Positions 35,657 to 44,963 of a stretch of 64,000 nt of DNA are shown in pieces. The DNA is taken from NCBI RefSeq assembly GCF_000379825.1, contig NZ_KB903833.1, positions 63,022 to 127,021 on the forward strand, written 5' to 3'. The stretch's first letter is position 1. Every line of letters starts with the position of its first letter. Position numbers and translations under genes: made by a program. The stretch comes from Longispora albida DSM 44784. GTDB taxonomy: Bacteria; Actinomycetota; Actinomycetes; Mycobacteriales; Micromonosporaceae. The notes beneath the pieces are model-generated. The model did no database searches and was not told where the DNA came from. It worked only from the letters and a program-made list of their open reading frames with translations.

Positions 35657-36081
35657 CCGGCCAGCCCCGGCAGCTCGTCCTCGACGAGCCGGTCGTCGGC
35701 GCGCTCCTGCGCAACAAGCTCATCATGATCCGCACGATGGCCGCGCAGCGTGGCTGGCGCCTTCTCGTGCCGCAGCAGGCGCTGGACGCCTGGGGCGCGC
35801 ACTTCCTCCACCTCGCGTTCAAGGCCCCCGCCGCCGACATCGGAGTCTTCGAGCTTGTCACTGCTGAGCCCCGGCTGGCCACGGCGGCGGAGCTGGCTGC
35901 CGCGTGGATCGCGGACACCACCGGCCTGCACGACCCAGTGCTCGGAGTGATCGTCGCCGTCGCCCAGACCCGGAACGCCGACGCGGTAGTGTCCAGCGAG
36001 CGGCGGGCCACAGCGCTCCGCCGCGCGTACCCGGCGCTGGGCGTGCTTCCGCTCGAGATCCCCAGCCTGCCGCGTTCCTGA
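35653..36081 (+). CDS. PIN-like domain protein (candidate VapC-like toxin)
   Basis: The 142-residue protein begins with GTG overlapping the upstream stop codon. Features that fit a PIN fold are an Asp after the first hydrophobic strand (QLVLDEPVV, Asp11), a central helical part, then DPVLGVIVAVAQTRNADAVV followed by SSERRATAL, where VapC-type proteins usually have TSD. The last acidic residue appears as Glu. PIN proteins cleave RNA in a Mg-dependent way. Similarity is seen by pattern only, so a non-nuclease variant is possible. Confidence 0.5.
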   Translation: MTGQPRQLVLDEPVVGALLRNKLIMIRTMAAQRGWRLLVPQQALDAWGAHFLHLAFKAPAADIGVFELVTAEPRLATAAELAAAWIADTTGLHDPVLGVIVAVAQTRNADAVVSSERRATALRRAYPALGVLPLEIPSLPRS

Positions 36082-36216
36082 GCGCGTCCCGCGGAACGTG
36101 CCGAGGTCGCGGCGAGTTCCGGCGGTGACCCAGCGGAATTCGGCAGCCGCGCTCAGGGGGCATTCTGCCGCGACGGCGGGTGCTGGCGGACTCCAGTACA
36201 CAGTGGAGTTTGGGGG

Positions 36217-36249
36217 CCGGGCAGGGCGCTGGCGTGCGGCACTGCCCGG
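36217..36249. terminator. Candidate terminator between PIN-like gene and dnaE
   Basis: CCGGGCAG at 36217-36224 pairs with CTGCCCGG at 36242-36249 across a 17-base loop, just before the dnaE stop (36255) in the convergent region. A second short inverted repeat, ACTCCA/TGGAGT, is at about 36190-36209. Confidence 0.45.
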
Positions 36250-36254
36250 TGTGG

Positions 36255-39200
36255 TCAGTCGACGCCGCCGGCGCCGAGCAGGGTCTTGATCTCGGAGCGG
36301 AAGGCCACGTCGTTGCGGACCTTGAAGTCGAGGCCCAGGGCGAGCAGGGTCTCCGAGCGGCGCTCGCGGAGCCGGACGTGGACCGGGCACTCGCCACGGT
36401 GGCCGAGCAGGATCCGCTTGAGCTCCAGCACGGTCGGTTCCGTGATCTTGTCCCAGGTGGTGTTCAGGACGACCGGAGGGTTGGCCGCCAGGTCCGCCTC
36501 CGTGACCTCCAGGACCATCATGTCCGAGCCGACGACGCTGATCGCCTGGTCACGCTTGTTCACGTGGCCCTTGACGGTCACCACGATGTCTTCGGCGAGG
36601 TGGTGGGCGAGCAGCTCGTAGGTCTTCGGGAAGAACAGCACCTCCACCGAGGCGTCGAGGTCCTCCAGCATCACGATCGCCCAGGAAGCGCCCTGCTTGG
36701 TGATCCGGCGCTGCACCCCGGAGATCATGCCGGAGATCGTGACCGGCATCCGGTCGTTGACGTCCTCGTCGATCACCTCGGAGATCGTCTGCTCCGAGTT
36801 GGCCCGCAGGATCCGCTCCGCGCCGGCCAGCGGGTGGTCGGAGACGTAGAGGCCGAGCATGTCGCGCTCGAAGGCCAGGAGTTCCTTCTTGGGCCACTCG
36901 GTCGGGGTGAAGTTCAGGTCCAGGCCGACCAGGCCGTCGTCGTTGCTCTCCTCCAGCCCGCCGAACAGGTCGAACTGGCCGACGGCCTCCTGCCGCTTCA
37001 CGCCGACCACCGCGTCGATCGCCGTCTCGTGGTGCTCCACGAGGGCCTTGCGGGTGTGGCCGAGCTCGTCGAAGGCACCAGCCTTGATCAGCGACTCGAC
37101 GGTCCGCTTGTTGCAGACGACCAGCTCGGACTTCGAGAGGAAGTCCGGGAAGGAGGTGTAGTTACCCTTCGTCCGGCGGGTCTCCACGATGGACGCCACG
37201 ACGTTCGCGCCCACGTTACGGATCGCGCCCAGGCCGAAGCGGATGTCCGAGCCGACCGGGGTGAAGGCGTGCGCCGACTCGTTCACGTCCGGCGGGAGGA
37301 CCTTGATGCCCATCTTCCGGCACTCCGACAGGTACAGGGCCATCTTGTCCTTGTCGTCGCCGACGCTGGTGAGGAGGGCTGCCATGTACTCGGCCGGGTA
37401 GTTGGCCTTCAGGTACGCCGTCCAGTACGAGATCATCCCGTAGGCGGCCGTGTGGGCCTTGTTGAAGGCGTAGTCGGCGAACGGGACCAGGATGTCCCAC
37501 AGCGCCTGGATGGCCTCGTCGATGTAGCCGTTCTTGCGCATGCCGGCCTGGAAGGGAATGAACTCCTTGTCCAGGACCTCTTTCTTCTTCTTGCCCATCG
37601 CGCGGCGCAGGTTGTCGGCCTGGCCGAGGGAGTACCCGGCCAGCTTCACGGCCGCGCGCTGCACCTGCTCCTGGTAGACGATCAGGCCGTAGGTGAGGCC
37701 GAGGATGTCTTCCAGGTCCTTCTCGAGCGTCGGGTGGATCGGGGTGATCTCCTGCTGGCCGTTCTTGCGCAGCGCGTAGTTGATGTGCGAGTTGGCGCCC
37801 ATCGGACCCGGCCGGTAGAGCGCGAGCACTGCGGAGATGTCCTCGAAGCCGTCCGGCTTCATCAGCCGGAGGAGCTGGCGCATCGCGCCGCCGTCGAGCT
37901 GGAACACGCCCAGGGTGTCGCCACGGCCCAGCAGCTCGTACGTCGGCTTGTCGTCGAGCGGCAGGCCCAGCAGGTCCAGCTTGACCCCGGTCGTGACCTC
38001 CACGTTCTTCACGGCGTCCGCCATGATCGTGAGGTTGCGCAGGCCGAGGAAGTCCATCTTCAGCAGGCCGAGTGACTCACACGTCGGATAGTCGAACTGG
38101 GTGATGATCACGCCGTCGGAGTCGCGGCGCATCAGCGGGACGTGGTCGATCAGCGGCTCGGCGGACATGATGACGCCGGCCGCGTGCACACCCGTCTGGC
38201 GTACCAGGCCCTCCAGGCCCCTGGCCACCTCCATGACCTTCGCGACGTCCGGCTCGTTCTCCACGAGCTCGCGGACCGCGCCGGCCTCGGCGTACCGGGG
38301 GTGCTTCGGGTCGAAGATGCCCGACAGCGGGATGTCCTTGCCCATCACGGCCGGGGGCATCGCCTTGGTGATCTTGTCGCCGAGCGCGTACGGGAAGCCG
38401 AGCACCCGGCCGCCGTCCTTGATCGCGGCCTTCGCCTTGATCGTGCCGAACGTGCAGATCATCGCGACCCGGTCGGCGCCGTACTTCTCCGTGACGTACC
38501 GGATCGTCTCGTTGCGCCCGTGCTCGTCGAAGTCGACGTCGAAGTCGGGCATGGACACCCGCTCCGGGTTCAGGAAGCGCTCGAAGATCAGGCCGTGGGC
38601 GAGCGGGTCGAGGTCGGTGATGCCCAGGGCGTACGCGACGATCGAGCCAGCGCCGGAACCACGGCCGGGGCCGACAGAGTGGCCGTTGCGCTTGGCCCAC
38701 ATGATGAAGTCGGCGACCACGAGGAAGTACGAGGGGAAGCCCATCTGGAGGATGACGCCGATCTCGTACTCCGCCTGGGCCTTGTGCGCCTCCGAGTAGC
38801 CCGAGGGCCACCGGCGCTGCATGCCGGCCCAGACCTCCTTGCGGAACCAGGTCTCCTCCGACTCCCCCTCCGGGACCGGGAAGACGGGCATCAGGTTCTT
38901 GTACTTGAACATGCCCTCGGTCTCGACCTTCTCGGCCACCAGGAGCGTGTTCCTGCACCCTTCCTGCCAGGCGTCCGAGCTGTCGATCGCGCGCATCTCT
39001 TCGGCGGACTTGATGTAGTAGCCGTCGCCGTCGAACTTGAACCGGTTGGGGTCACTCAGCAGCGAGCCCGACTGGACACACAGGAGCGCGTTGTGCGCCT
39101 CCGCCTCCTCCGGCCGGGTGTAGTGCGAGTCGTTCGTCACGACCGGCTTGATCTGGAGCTTGCGGGAGATGTCCAGCAGGCCGTCGCGGACCCGGCGCTC

Positions 39201-39788
39201 GATGGACAGCCCGTGGTCCATGATCTCCAGGAAGAAGTTCTCCTTGCCGAAGATGTCCTGGTACTTCGCGGCGGCCTTCAGGGCCTCCTCGTCGTGCCCG
39301 AGCCGCAGCCGGGTCTGGATCTCACCGGAGGGGCAGCCGGTCGTGGCCATGATGCCGTCGGCGAACTCGGCGATCAGCTCCGCGTCCATCCGGGGCTTGT
39401 AGTAGTACCCCTCCATCGACCCGCGCGAGTTGAGCCGGAAGAGGTTGTGCAGGCCGGTCGCGTTCCGCGCCCACATCGTCATGTGGGTGTAACCGCCGTT
39501 ACCCGAGACGTCGTCGCTCTTCTGGTCCGGCGTGCCCCACGTGATCCGCTTCTTGTCGAACCGGGTGGCCGGCGCCAGGTACGCCTCGACGCCGATGACC
39601 GGGGTCACGCCGGCCGCCTGGGCCTGCTTGTAGAAGTCGTACGCCCCGTGCATGTTGCCGTGGTCGGTGATCGCCACAGCCGGCATGCCCTGCCGCCCCA
39701 CCTCGGCGAACAGCTGCTTCATCCGGGCCGCGCCGTCGAGCATCGAGTACTCCGTGTGCACGTGAAGATGCACGAACGAATCACTCAT
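36255..39788 (-). CDS. dnaE: DNA polymerase III alpha subunit
   Basis: This is the replicative C-family polymerase, 1177 residues. The N-terminal PHP domain has HVHTEYSMLDG (about 8-18) and AITDHGNMHG. The palm has the catalytic aspartates in MPDFDVDFDEHGRN near 410-420. Helix-hairpin-helix and OB-fold regions follow (OB near 985-1080, DRMPVTISGMISGVQRRIT). ATG 39788 has GAGGAGG upstream. It is the main DnaE1-type enzyme by length and motif conservation. A -10-like TAGGCT is at 39827-39832. Confidence 0.96.
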   Translation of the reverse strand: MSDSFVHLHVHTEYSMLDGAARMKQLFAEVGRQGMPAVAITDHGNMHGAYDFYKQAQAAGVTPVIGVEAYLAPATRFDKKRITWGTPDQKSDDVSGNGGYTHMTMWARNATGLHNLFRLNSRGSMEGYYYKPRMDAELIAEFADGIMATTGCPSGEIQTRLRLGHDEEALKAAAKYQDIFGKENFFLEIMDHGLSIERRVRDGLLDISRKLQIKPVVTNDSHYTRPEEAEAHNALLCVQSGSLLSDPNRFKFDGDGYYIKSAEEMRAIDSSDAWQEGCRNTLLVAEKVETEGMFKYKNLMPVFPVPEGESEETWFRKEVWAGMQRRWPSGYSEAHKAQAEYEIGVILQMGFPSYFLVVADFIMWAKRNGHSVGPGRGSGAGSIVAYALGITDLDPLAHGLIFERFLNPERVSMPDFDVDFDEHGRNETIRYVTEKYGADRVAMICTFGTIKAKAAIKDGGRVLGFPYALGDKITKAMPPAVMGKDIPLSGIFDPKHPRYAEAGAVRELVENEPDVAKVMEVARGLEGLVRQTGVHAAGVIMSAEPLIDHVPLMRRDSDGVIITQFDYPTCESLGLLKMDFLGLRNLTIMADAVKNVEVTTGVKLDLLGLPLDDKPTYELLGRGDTLGVFQLDGGAMRQLLRLMKPDGFEDISAVLALYRPGPMGANSHINYALRKNGQQEITPIHPTLEKDLEDILGLTYGLIVYQEQVQRAAVKLAGYSLGQADNLRRAMGKKKKEVLDKEFIPFQAGMRKNGYIDEAIQALWDILVPFADYAFNKAHTAAYGMISYWTAYLKANYPAEYMAALLTSVGDDKDKMALYLSECRKMGIKVLPPDVNESAHAFTPVGSDIRFGLGAIRNVGANVVASIVETRRTKGNYTSFPDFLSKSELVVCNKRTVESLIKAGAFDELGHTRKALVEHHETAIDAVVGVKRQEAVGQFDLFGGLEESNDDGLVGLDLNFTPTEWPKKELLAFERDMLGLYVSDHPLAGAERILRANSEQTISEVIDEDVNDRMPVTISGMISGVQRRITKQGASWAIVMLEDLDASVEVLFFPKTYELLAHHLAEDIVVTVKGHVNKRDQAISVVGSDMMVLEVTEADLAANPPVVLNTTWDKITEPTVLELKRILLGHRGECPVHVRLRERRSETLLALGLDFKVRNDVAFRSEIKTLLGAGGVD

Positions 39789-39870
39789 GCGACAGCCTCC
39801 TCGGCCCAGTGGGGATCTACCGCAAGAGCCTAGCCTCCGGCCCAGGCGCGAGGCGAAACGACACCTGCCG

Positions 39871-40818
39871 TCAGAACCCGTCGCTGACGGCCGCTGCGGC
39901 CTGCAGCCAGGCCATCCTGGTCTCCGGCCTCAGGCTGGAGTAGTCGATCGACGAGCCGGTCTCCAGCGCCGGGTCGTAGGGCACGACCGCGACGGCCCTC
40001 GTCCGGGTACCGAAGTGCTTGACCAGGTCGTTCAGCATCGGCGACGGGGTCGGCGTCGGGCAGGAGAGCAAGGTCACCGCGTTGGCGACCACGTCGCCCA
40101 TGCCCATCTCCTCCAGCAGGTCGAGCATCCAGTCGGCCGTGAAGGCCGCGTCCTCCCGGGGCACGGACGTGACGACGAGCTGGTCGGCGGCCTTGATCAC
40201 GGTCTGCCAGTTGGCGGACTCCACATTGTTGCCCGTGTCGACGCAGATCACGTCGTGCGTACGCCGCAGCAGCTCCAGCACCCGCCACACCATCGCCGGG
40301 TCGAGCAGCCGGGCCACCCGGTGGTCCTCGTCACCGGCCAGCACGTCGTAGGAACCGTCGGAGGCGTGCCGCAGGAACTCGTCCAGCCGGTCGATCAGCT
40401 CCTGGCCGCTGGAGTTCTCCACCTCGACCAGGTTCTGGATGAGGTGGCGGATCGTGCGGGCGTGCCGGGCACTGCCGGCCCGCAGGCCCAGCGTGCCGCG
40501 CAGCTCGTTGTCGTCCCAGGCCAGCACGCCCCGGCCACGGGCACTGCCGATCGTCGCGGCGCACAGCACCGTCGCCGTGGTCTTGTGCACGCCGCCCTTG
40601 GGATTGGCGAACGCGACGACCTTCGACCGGCCGAAGTCACGGCGCAACCGGGCCACGAACTCGTCCACGGGAGACACAGCCTGTGCCGCCCGCCAGCCAC
40701 CAGGGCTGGGGTCGTAACCATTGGGCTGCTCTGGCGTCGCGGGCCGGGAGCCGCGCGCCCGGTCCAGCAGTGTCCGCCACCGTGGGGCTGACTCCCCCGA
40801 CCGGCTCCAATCCGTCAC
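39871..40818 (-). CDS. ParA/MinD-like ATPase with altered Walker A
   Basis: The 315-residue protein has a disordered N-terminus (about 1-65) and a P-loop ATPase domain. The Walker A is NPKGGVHKTTATV (about 81-93), where the usual KGGVGKT has His in place of Gly. VDTGNNVES near 195 is the Walker A' region. Actinobacterial MinD-like proteins of this kind are linked to type VII secretion or conjugation loci, but no such genes are nearby. GTG 40818 was chosen because GGGAGG sits 8 bases upstream; an in-frame GTG at 40845 precedes it. Role in positioning or partition is inferred. Confidence 0.7.
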   Translation of the reverse strand: MTDWSRSGESAPRWRTLLDRARGSRPATPEQPNGYDPSPGGWRAAQAVSPVDEFVARLRRDFGRSKVVAFANPKGGVHKTTATVLCAATIGSARGRGVLAWDDNELRGTLGLRAGSARHARTIRHLIQNLVEVENSSGQELIDRLDEFLRHASDGSYDVLAGDEDHRVARLLDPAMVWRVLELLRRTHDVICVDTGNNVESANWQTVIKAADQLVVTSVPREDAAFTADWMLDLLEEMGMGDVVANAVTLLSCPTPTPSPMLNDLVKHFGTRTRAVAVVPYDPALETGSSIDYSSLRPETRMAWLQAAAAVSDGF

Positions 40819-40957
40819 CGTATCGTCCTCCCGCAGCCGCCACACCCAGTCCGGGCTCAGCGTATTCGGTTACCTAACGCTCCGGCGAGAGGGAAGGGCT
40901 CGCAAGTACCTGCCGAATCGATCACTCTCACACCGCAGGGGCCACTGAGCGCCGGGC

Positions 40958-41950
40958 TCAGCTCGGGCTCGGCCTCGGGGCCGGGGGTGGTGAGGCCGGT
41001 GCCGGGCTCGGCGGCCACGGCGGCATCGGCCCGGTCGGCGGGGCCGTCGGCTGGGGGCTGGGAGACGGCTCAGGACTCGGGGACGGGCTCGGGCTGGGGC
41101 TCGGCTTCGCACTCGGTGACGGCGCCGGGGACGGTACCGGTGCGGGGCTCGCTGGAGCGGCCGGATCCGCCGGGTCCGCCGCCACGGTCTGCTGTTCCGG
41201 CATCGGCGGCAGGAACACGGCCTGTTCGAGGCGGCCCAGCCCCGGCGTCGGGTCGACGGCCCGGATACCGGGACGCTTCGACAGCTCGGCGAGGGCCGGC
41301 GGGGCCGCACGGACGACGGCGGCGTAGACGCAGGAACAGTGCTCCCGGTACGCGGTCGCCTCCGCGCTGGCCTGCGCCGCCCGGCCCCGGTACTCCTGCC
41401 GCAGCTCCCGCTCGCGTGGCGTGTCGCCGGTCAGCTGCTTGGCCAGCTTCTCGGCGACCTCGGCGTCGGACTCCTTGCGCCCGGCCGCCGAGTCCATGGC
41501 GGCCACCACGTCCCGGGGCAGCTGGCGGACCTCCACGGTGATGATCTCCGTGGCGAGGCCGGGCAGCGGCACCCTGAGGTACACCCGGTTCGGCGCGGCC
41601 TGCTCGAAGAGCACGCCCAGCCGTTCCGGTGCCACGTACGCCGCCAGCGACACCAGCGCGAACGTCGGCTTGTCCGGCAGGGTGGCCAGGCGGTCACGCG
41701 CGGCGGCCACGTAGGCCGGAATGGATTCGCCCTCGGCGACGCCGACGCGCAGCGGGGTACCCGCGGCCACCCCCCGCCCCGGCAGCGGCGCCCTGGCCGC
41801 CATGACGGCCGTCAGCAGCACGGCGACCGTCGCGGTCATGCCGAGCACCGCGAGCACGGCCCGGCGGCCCTGACCGCCGATCAGCGGGCCGAGCGCCCGG
41901 CCGAGCCGGGGCACGAGTACCTGGTCGATGCGGCGGAGCAGATCACGCAC
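40958..41950 (-). CDS. Single-pass membrane protein with Pro/Ser-rich C-terminal tail
   Basis: The 330-residue protein has a basic N-terminus (about 1-30), one membrane helix (about 31-52) and an extracytoplasmic region with two Cys (CSC near 204-206). The C-terminal tail of about 80 residues is nearly all Pro, Ser and Ala and may span the cell wall. No family is recognised. It lies upstream of the ParA-like gene on the same strand, suggesting a joint role. Confidence 0.6.
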   Translation of the reverse strand: MRDLLRRIDQVLVPRLGRALGPLIGGQGRRAVLAVLGMTATVAVLLTAVMAARAPLPGRGVAAGTPLRVGVAEGESIPAYVAAARDRLATLPDKPTFALVSLAAYVAPERLGVLFEQAAPNRVYLRVPLPGLATEIITVEVRQLPRDVVAAMDSAAGRKESDAEVAEKLAKQLTGDTPRERELRQEYRGRAAQASAEATAYREHCSCVYAAVVRAAPPALAELSKRPGIRAVDPTPGLGRLEQAVFLPPMPEQQTVAADPADPAAPASPAPVPSPAPSPSAKPSPSPSPSPSPEPSPSPQPTAPPTGPMPPWPPSPAPASPPPAPRPSPS

Positions 41951-41997
41951 GTTCGAACCCCCGGAGACAGCAGCGCCGCCGCAGCGCGGCAGGACCT

Positions 41998-42927
41998 CTA
42001 GAGGCCGTCACCGCGCAGGATGCTCAGTGCCCGCCCCAGATCCTCAGGGTAGTCGCTCACGAACTCAACGTAATCCCCGGTGCTCGGGTGATCGAACCCG
42101 AGCGTCCGGGCGTGCAGCCACTGCCGGTCCAGCTTGAGCCGGGCCGACAGCGTCGGGTCCGCGCCGTAGGTCAGGTCGCCGACACACGGGTGCCGCAGCG
42201 CCGAGAAGTGCACGCGGATCTGGTGCGTCCGGCCCGTCTCCAGCTTGACGTCGAGCAGGCTCGCGGCAGGGAACGCCTCGATCGTGTCGTAGTGCGTGAC
42301 GCTCGGCTTGCCGCCGGACATCACGGCCCACTTGTAGTCGGCGCTCGGGTGCCGGTCGATCGGGGCGTCGATCGTGCCCCGCGACGGGTCGGGATGACCC
42401 TGCACCACCGCGTGGTACCGCTTCTCGACCGTGCGCTCCTTGAACGCTCGCTTGAGGACGGTGTACGCGTGCTCGCTCTTCGCCACGACCATCAGGCCCG
42501 TCGTGCCGACGTCGAGCCGGTGCACGACGCCCTGCCGCTCGGCAGCCCCGCTCGTCGAGATCCGGTACCCCATGCCGGCCAGCCCGCCGATCACCGTCGG
42601 GCCCGTCCAGCCGGGGCTCGGGTGGGCCGCCACGCCGACCGGCTTGTCCACGACCACGATGTCCTCGTCGTCGTAGACCACGGCCAGGCCGTCGATCCGC
42701 TCGGCCACGATCGTCACCGGCGCCGGGGGCGGCGGCAGCGTGACCTCCAGCCAGGAACCAGCCCTGACCTTCTCCGACTTACCGGCCACCGCGCCGTCGA
42801 GGAGGATGTTGCCCTCTTCCGCCAGGTCGGCGGCCACGGTACGGGACAGGCCCGTCAGCCGGGACACGGCCTGGTCGAGGCGCAGGCCGTCCAGCCCGTC
42901 GGGTACGGGAAGGGTCCTGCTGGTCAT
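41998..42927 (-). CDS. rluD: RluA/RluD-family 23S rRNA pseudouridine synthase
   Basis: The 309-residue enzyme has an N-terminal S4 RNA-binding domain (about 14-70) and the catalytic domain with [16 protein letters not shown] near 137-152 (catalytic Asp in HRLD). Members make pseudouridines in 23S rRNA helix 69. The gene overlaps lspA by 4 bases; rluD following lspA is the normal arrangement in bacteria. Confidence 0.9.
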   Translation of the reverse strand: MTSRTLPVPDGLDGLRLDQAVSRLTGLSRTVAADLAEEGNILLDGAVAGKSEKVRAGSWLEVTLPPPPAPVTIVAERIDGLAVVYDDEDIVVVDKPVGVAAHPSPGWTGPTVIGGLAGMGYRISTSGAAERQGVVHRLDVGTTGLMVVAKSEHAYTVLKRAFKERTVEKRYHAVVQGHPDPSRGTIDAPIDRHPSADYKWAVMSGGKPSVTHYDTIEAFPAASLLDVKLETGRTHQIRVHFSALRHPCVGDLTYGADPTLSARLKLDRQWLHARTLGFDHPSTGDYVEFVSDYPEDLGRALSILRGDGL

Positions 42928-43517
42928 GCTTGTTCCGCCTTATCTCGCGTACCGGGGCCGGCGGTCTTGCGTTCCTTCACGGCGCGCGTGCCGTCGATCC
43001 GCCGCCCGGTCAGCTCCAGCAGCACGGCCAGCGCGACACCCGTCACCAGTGCCATGTCCGCGACGTTGAAGATCGGCCACACCTGCCCGTACGGGTCGAA
43101 CAGGCTGAAGAAGTCGATCACCGCGCCGCGCAGGAACCCCGGATCACGGAAGAACCGGTCCACCAGGTTGCCGGTCGCCCCGCCCAGGATCAGGCCGAGG
43201 GACACGCCCCAGGGCAGCGAGCGCAGCTTACTGGCGAACCGGATGATCACGCCGACCACCGTCACCGAGATCAGCGTCAGCACCAGGGTGTACCCGCTGC
43301 CGAGGCTGAACGCCGCTCCGGTGTTCCGCGCGAAGCTCAGGTACAGCGCGCCGCCGAGCAGCCTGACCGGTTCGCGGTCGGCCAGCTCGGCGAGGGCCCA
43401 CATCTTGCTGCCCAGGTCGATCGCCAGCACCACGAGGGCGATGGCGACCAGCCAGGCGAGCGGACGGCGCCTGCTCTGTACCTCAAGTACCGGACTGTGT
43501 GTGTCTGGGGTGTTCAG
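42924..43517 (-). CDS. lspA: Lipoprotein signal peptidase, apparent CTG start
   Basis: LspA cleaves signal peptides of prolipoproteins in the membrane. Catalytic aspartates are in [12 protein letters not shown] and [22 protein letters not shown] is also typical. The first AUG-like codon in the frame is GTG 43433, but starting there cuts off most of helix 1. The frame is open upstream with no ATG, GTG or TTG until a stop 7 codons before CTG 43517. That CTG has AGGAG 5 bases upstream and overlaps the TraR/DksA stop codon (CTGA). The 197-residue form from CTG has a complete N-terminus ([19 protein letters not shown]). Confidence 0.85.
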   Translation of the reverse strand: MNTPDTHSPVLEVQSRRRPLAWLVAIALVVLAIDLGSKMWALAELADREPVRLLGGALYLSFARNTGAAFSLGSGYTLVLTLISVTVVGVIIRFASKLRSLPWGVSLGLILGGATGNLVDRFFRDPGFLRGAVIDFFSLFDPYGQVWPIFNVADMALVTGVALAVLLELTGRRIDGTRAVKERKTAGPGTRDKAEQA

Positions 43518-44512
43518 CGCCGCTCCTCTAGCTGCTTACACGTCACACACAAGGTAGCTGACGGGAAAGCGGCCAGGCGTTCGACCGGAATGGGGTTACC
43601 GCACTTCTCACACATGCCGTACCCGCCGTCGTCGACCCGCTCGAGCGCCCGCTCCAGCTGGATCACACGTTCGTGCAGGTTGTTGGCGAGAGAGATCTCC
43701 TGCTCCCGCTCGAAGGTCTTCGTGCCGGTGTCCGCCTGGTCGTCACCTGCGGAGTCGGTCAGGCGCTCGCGCTGCATCTCGCCCATCTCGGCGAGCATCT
43801 GGTCGTACTCGGCCTGCAACTCCTGCAACCGCTCGGTGAGCACCGCCCGGATCTTGTCGGTCTCCGCCGCGCTCCTGGCATGTGCGCGCGGAGCCTTGAC
43901 CGTGCTCTTCCCGGCCACGCTCTTGGTGGCCGTGCTCGTCTCGGCTGGCTTGGCCATCGTCGCTCCCTCGGCCGCGGTCTTGGCGGCGGTCTGCTGTGCC
44001 TGAACGGGGGGCACCCCGGCCCGTGCCGGGGTGGTCTTCGCAGTACCTTTACCCATCTCGCCCGCCTCCGCCGGCTGCGGAGACTTGGCATCTTCGACGA
44101 TTGCAACGCCGGGCGCAGTCTTCCTACCGGCGTTCGACGTTCGAGTGTTGTTCGGAGCGCTCCCGGTCGCGGACGGCGCGCCGTCAGCGGCATTTCCGCC
44201 GCTGGTCACGGCCGTTTTCGCCGCCTTCTTCGCCGGGCGTCCCGTTGCTTTCACCGGGGCATCGGCCGTCGCGGCCGGCTCGGGCTCCTTCACAGCTTTC
44301 GCCGTCTTCGCGGCCTTCACGGCTTTCACGGTCTTCTTGGGTGCGGCGGCCTGCTCCACCGCAGGGGCCTGCCCGGCCGCAGCGCTCTTCTTCCCCGTAC
44401 CGGCCTTCGCCGCGGTGCTCTTCCTCGCCGGGGCGGCCGCGTCCTGGGTGGCGGGCTGATCAGCCTCCGCCGCCGCTGGGGTCTTCCGCGTCGCCCCCGT
44501 ACGCCCGGCCAT
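43514..44512 (-). CDS. TraR/DksA-family zinc-finger protein with Lys/Ala-rich N-terminus
   Basis: The 332-residue protein starts at ATG 44512 behind AGGGGGTG. Residues 1-220 are low-complexity Ala/Lys/Thr/Pro repeats resembling histone-H1-like tails. Residues 230-332 are a DksA-like coiled coil (about 235-290) and a four-Cys zinc finger (CEKCGNPIPVE then CVTC). DksA proteins bind the RNA polymerase secondary channel; the basic tail may bind DNA. It couples to lspA by a 4-base overlap. Confidence 0.85.
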   Translation of the reverse strand: MAGRTGATRKTPAAAEADQPATQDAAAPARKSTAAKAGTGKKSAAAGQAPAVEQAAAPKKTVKAVKAAKTAKAVKEPEPAATADAPVKATGRPAKKAAKTAVTSGGNAADGAPSATGSAPNNTRTSNAGRKTAPGVAIVEDAKSPQPAEAGEMGKGTAKTTPARAGVPPVQAQQTAAKTAAEGATMAKPAETSTATKSVAGKSTVKAPRAHARSAAETDKIRAVLTERLQELQAEYDQMLAEMGEMQRERLTDSAGDDQADTGTKTFEREQEISLANNLHERVIQLERALERVDDGGYGMCEKCGNPIPVERLAAFPSATLCVTCKQLEERR

Positions 44513-44575
44513 CACACCCCCTAATGCGAAAAATGGGCACGCGGCAACCGGCGCCGCGCACTCCAGAGGGTGGCA

Positions 44576-44604
44576 AGAATACGTAACGAAACGCCGAGCC
44601 ACAA
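44576..44604 (-). promoter_or_regulatory. Promoter for the TraR/DksA gene
   Basis: On the minus strand TTGTGG (44599-44604) and TATTCT (44576-44581) are separated by exactly 17 bases. The start codon is about 64 bases downstream. The 44513-44681 gap is AT-rich for this genome. This would begin the TraR-lspA-rluD transcript. Confidence 0.55.
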
Positions 44605-44681
44605 ACACGCCACACCTGTCCGCGCGTTTTTAGAATATTACGCCCAGCTCCCCCAAACCGGGCGGCAAACAGCCGGGTTTG

Positions 44682-44963
44682 TCAGCCGAGCAGGGCCGCG
44701 AGCCGGGCGGCGAAGTCCTGCGGCTCGGGATCGATCTGGAGTAGCTTGTCGCGGCTCGTGTGTCCAGTCCGCAATGTGACAGCTGACTTCCGCAGGCCGA
44801 AGGCCTCGGCGACGGCACGGAGCACGGCCTCGGTGGCCCGGCCGTCGACCGCAGGGGCCGACACGGCCACCACGAGCGCCGGGCCGTGCGAGCCCTCGTA
44901 CCGCCCACCGGCCTTCGTCCGCGAGGCGCCCGGCTTGACCCGGACGGCGAGGGTCACGGCCAC
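44682..44963 (-). CDS. DUF167 (YggU-like) family protein
   Basis: The 93-residue protein has the DUF167 signature VRVKPGASRTKAGG near the N-terminus and DGRATEAVLRAVAEAFG followed by GHTSRDKLLQI. GTG 44963 was chosen because it shares one base with the upstream gene's TAG stop codon (TAGTG) and places the conserved strand at the start. Function of the family is unknown. It is usually found in the yggT/sepF neighbourhood, as here. Confidence 0.85.
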   Translation of the reverse strand: MAVTLAVRVKPGASRTKAGGRYEGSHGPALVVAVSAPAVDGRATEAVLRAVAEAFGLRKSAVTLRTGHTSRDKLLQIDPEPQDFAARLAALLG

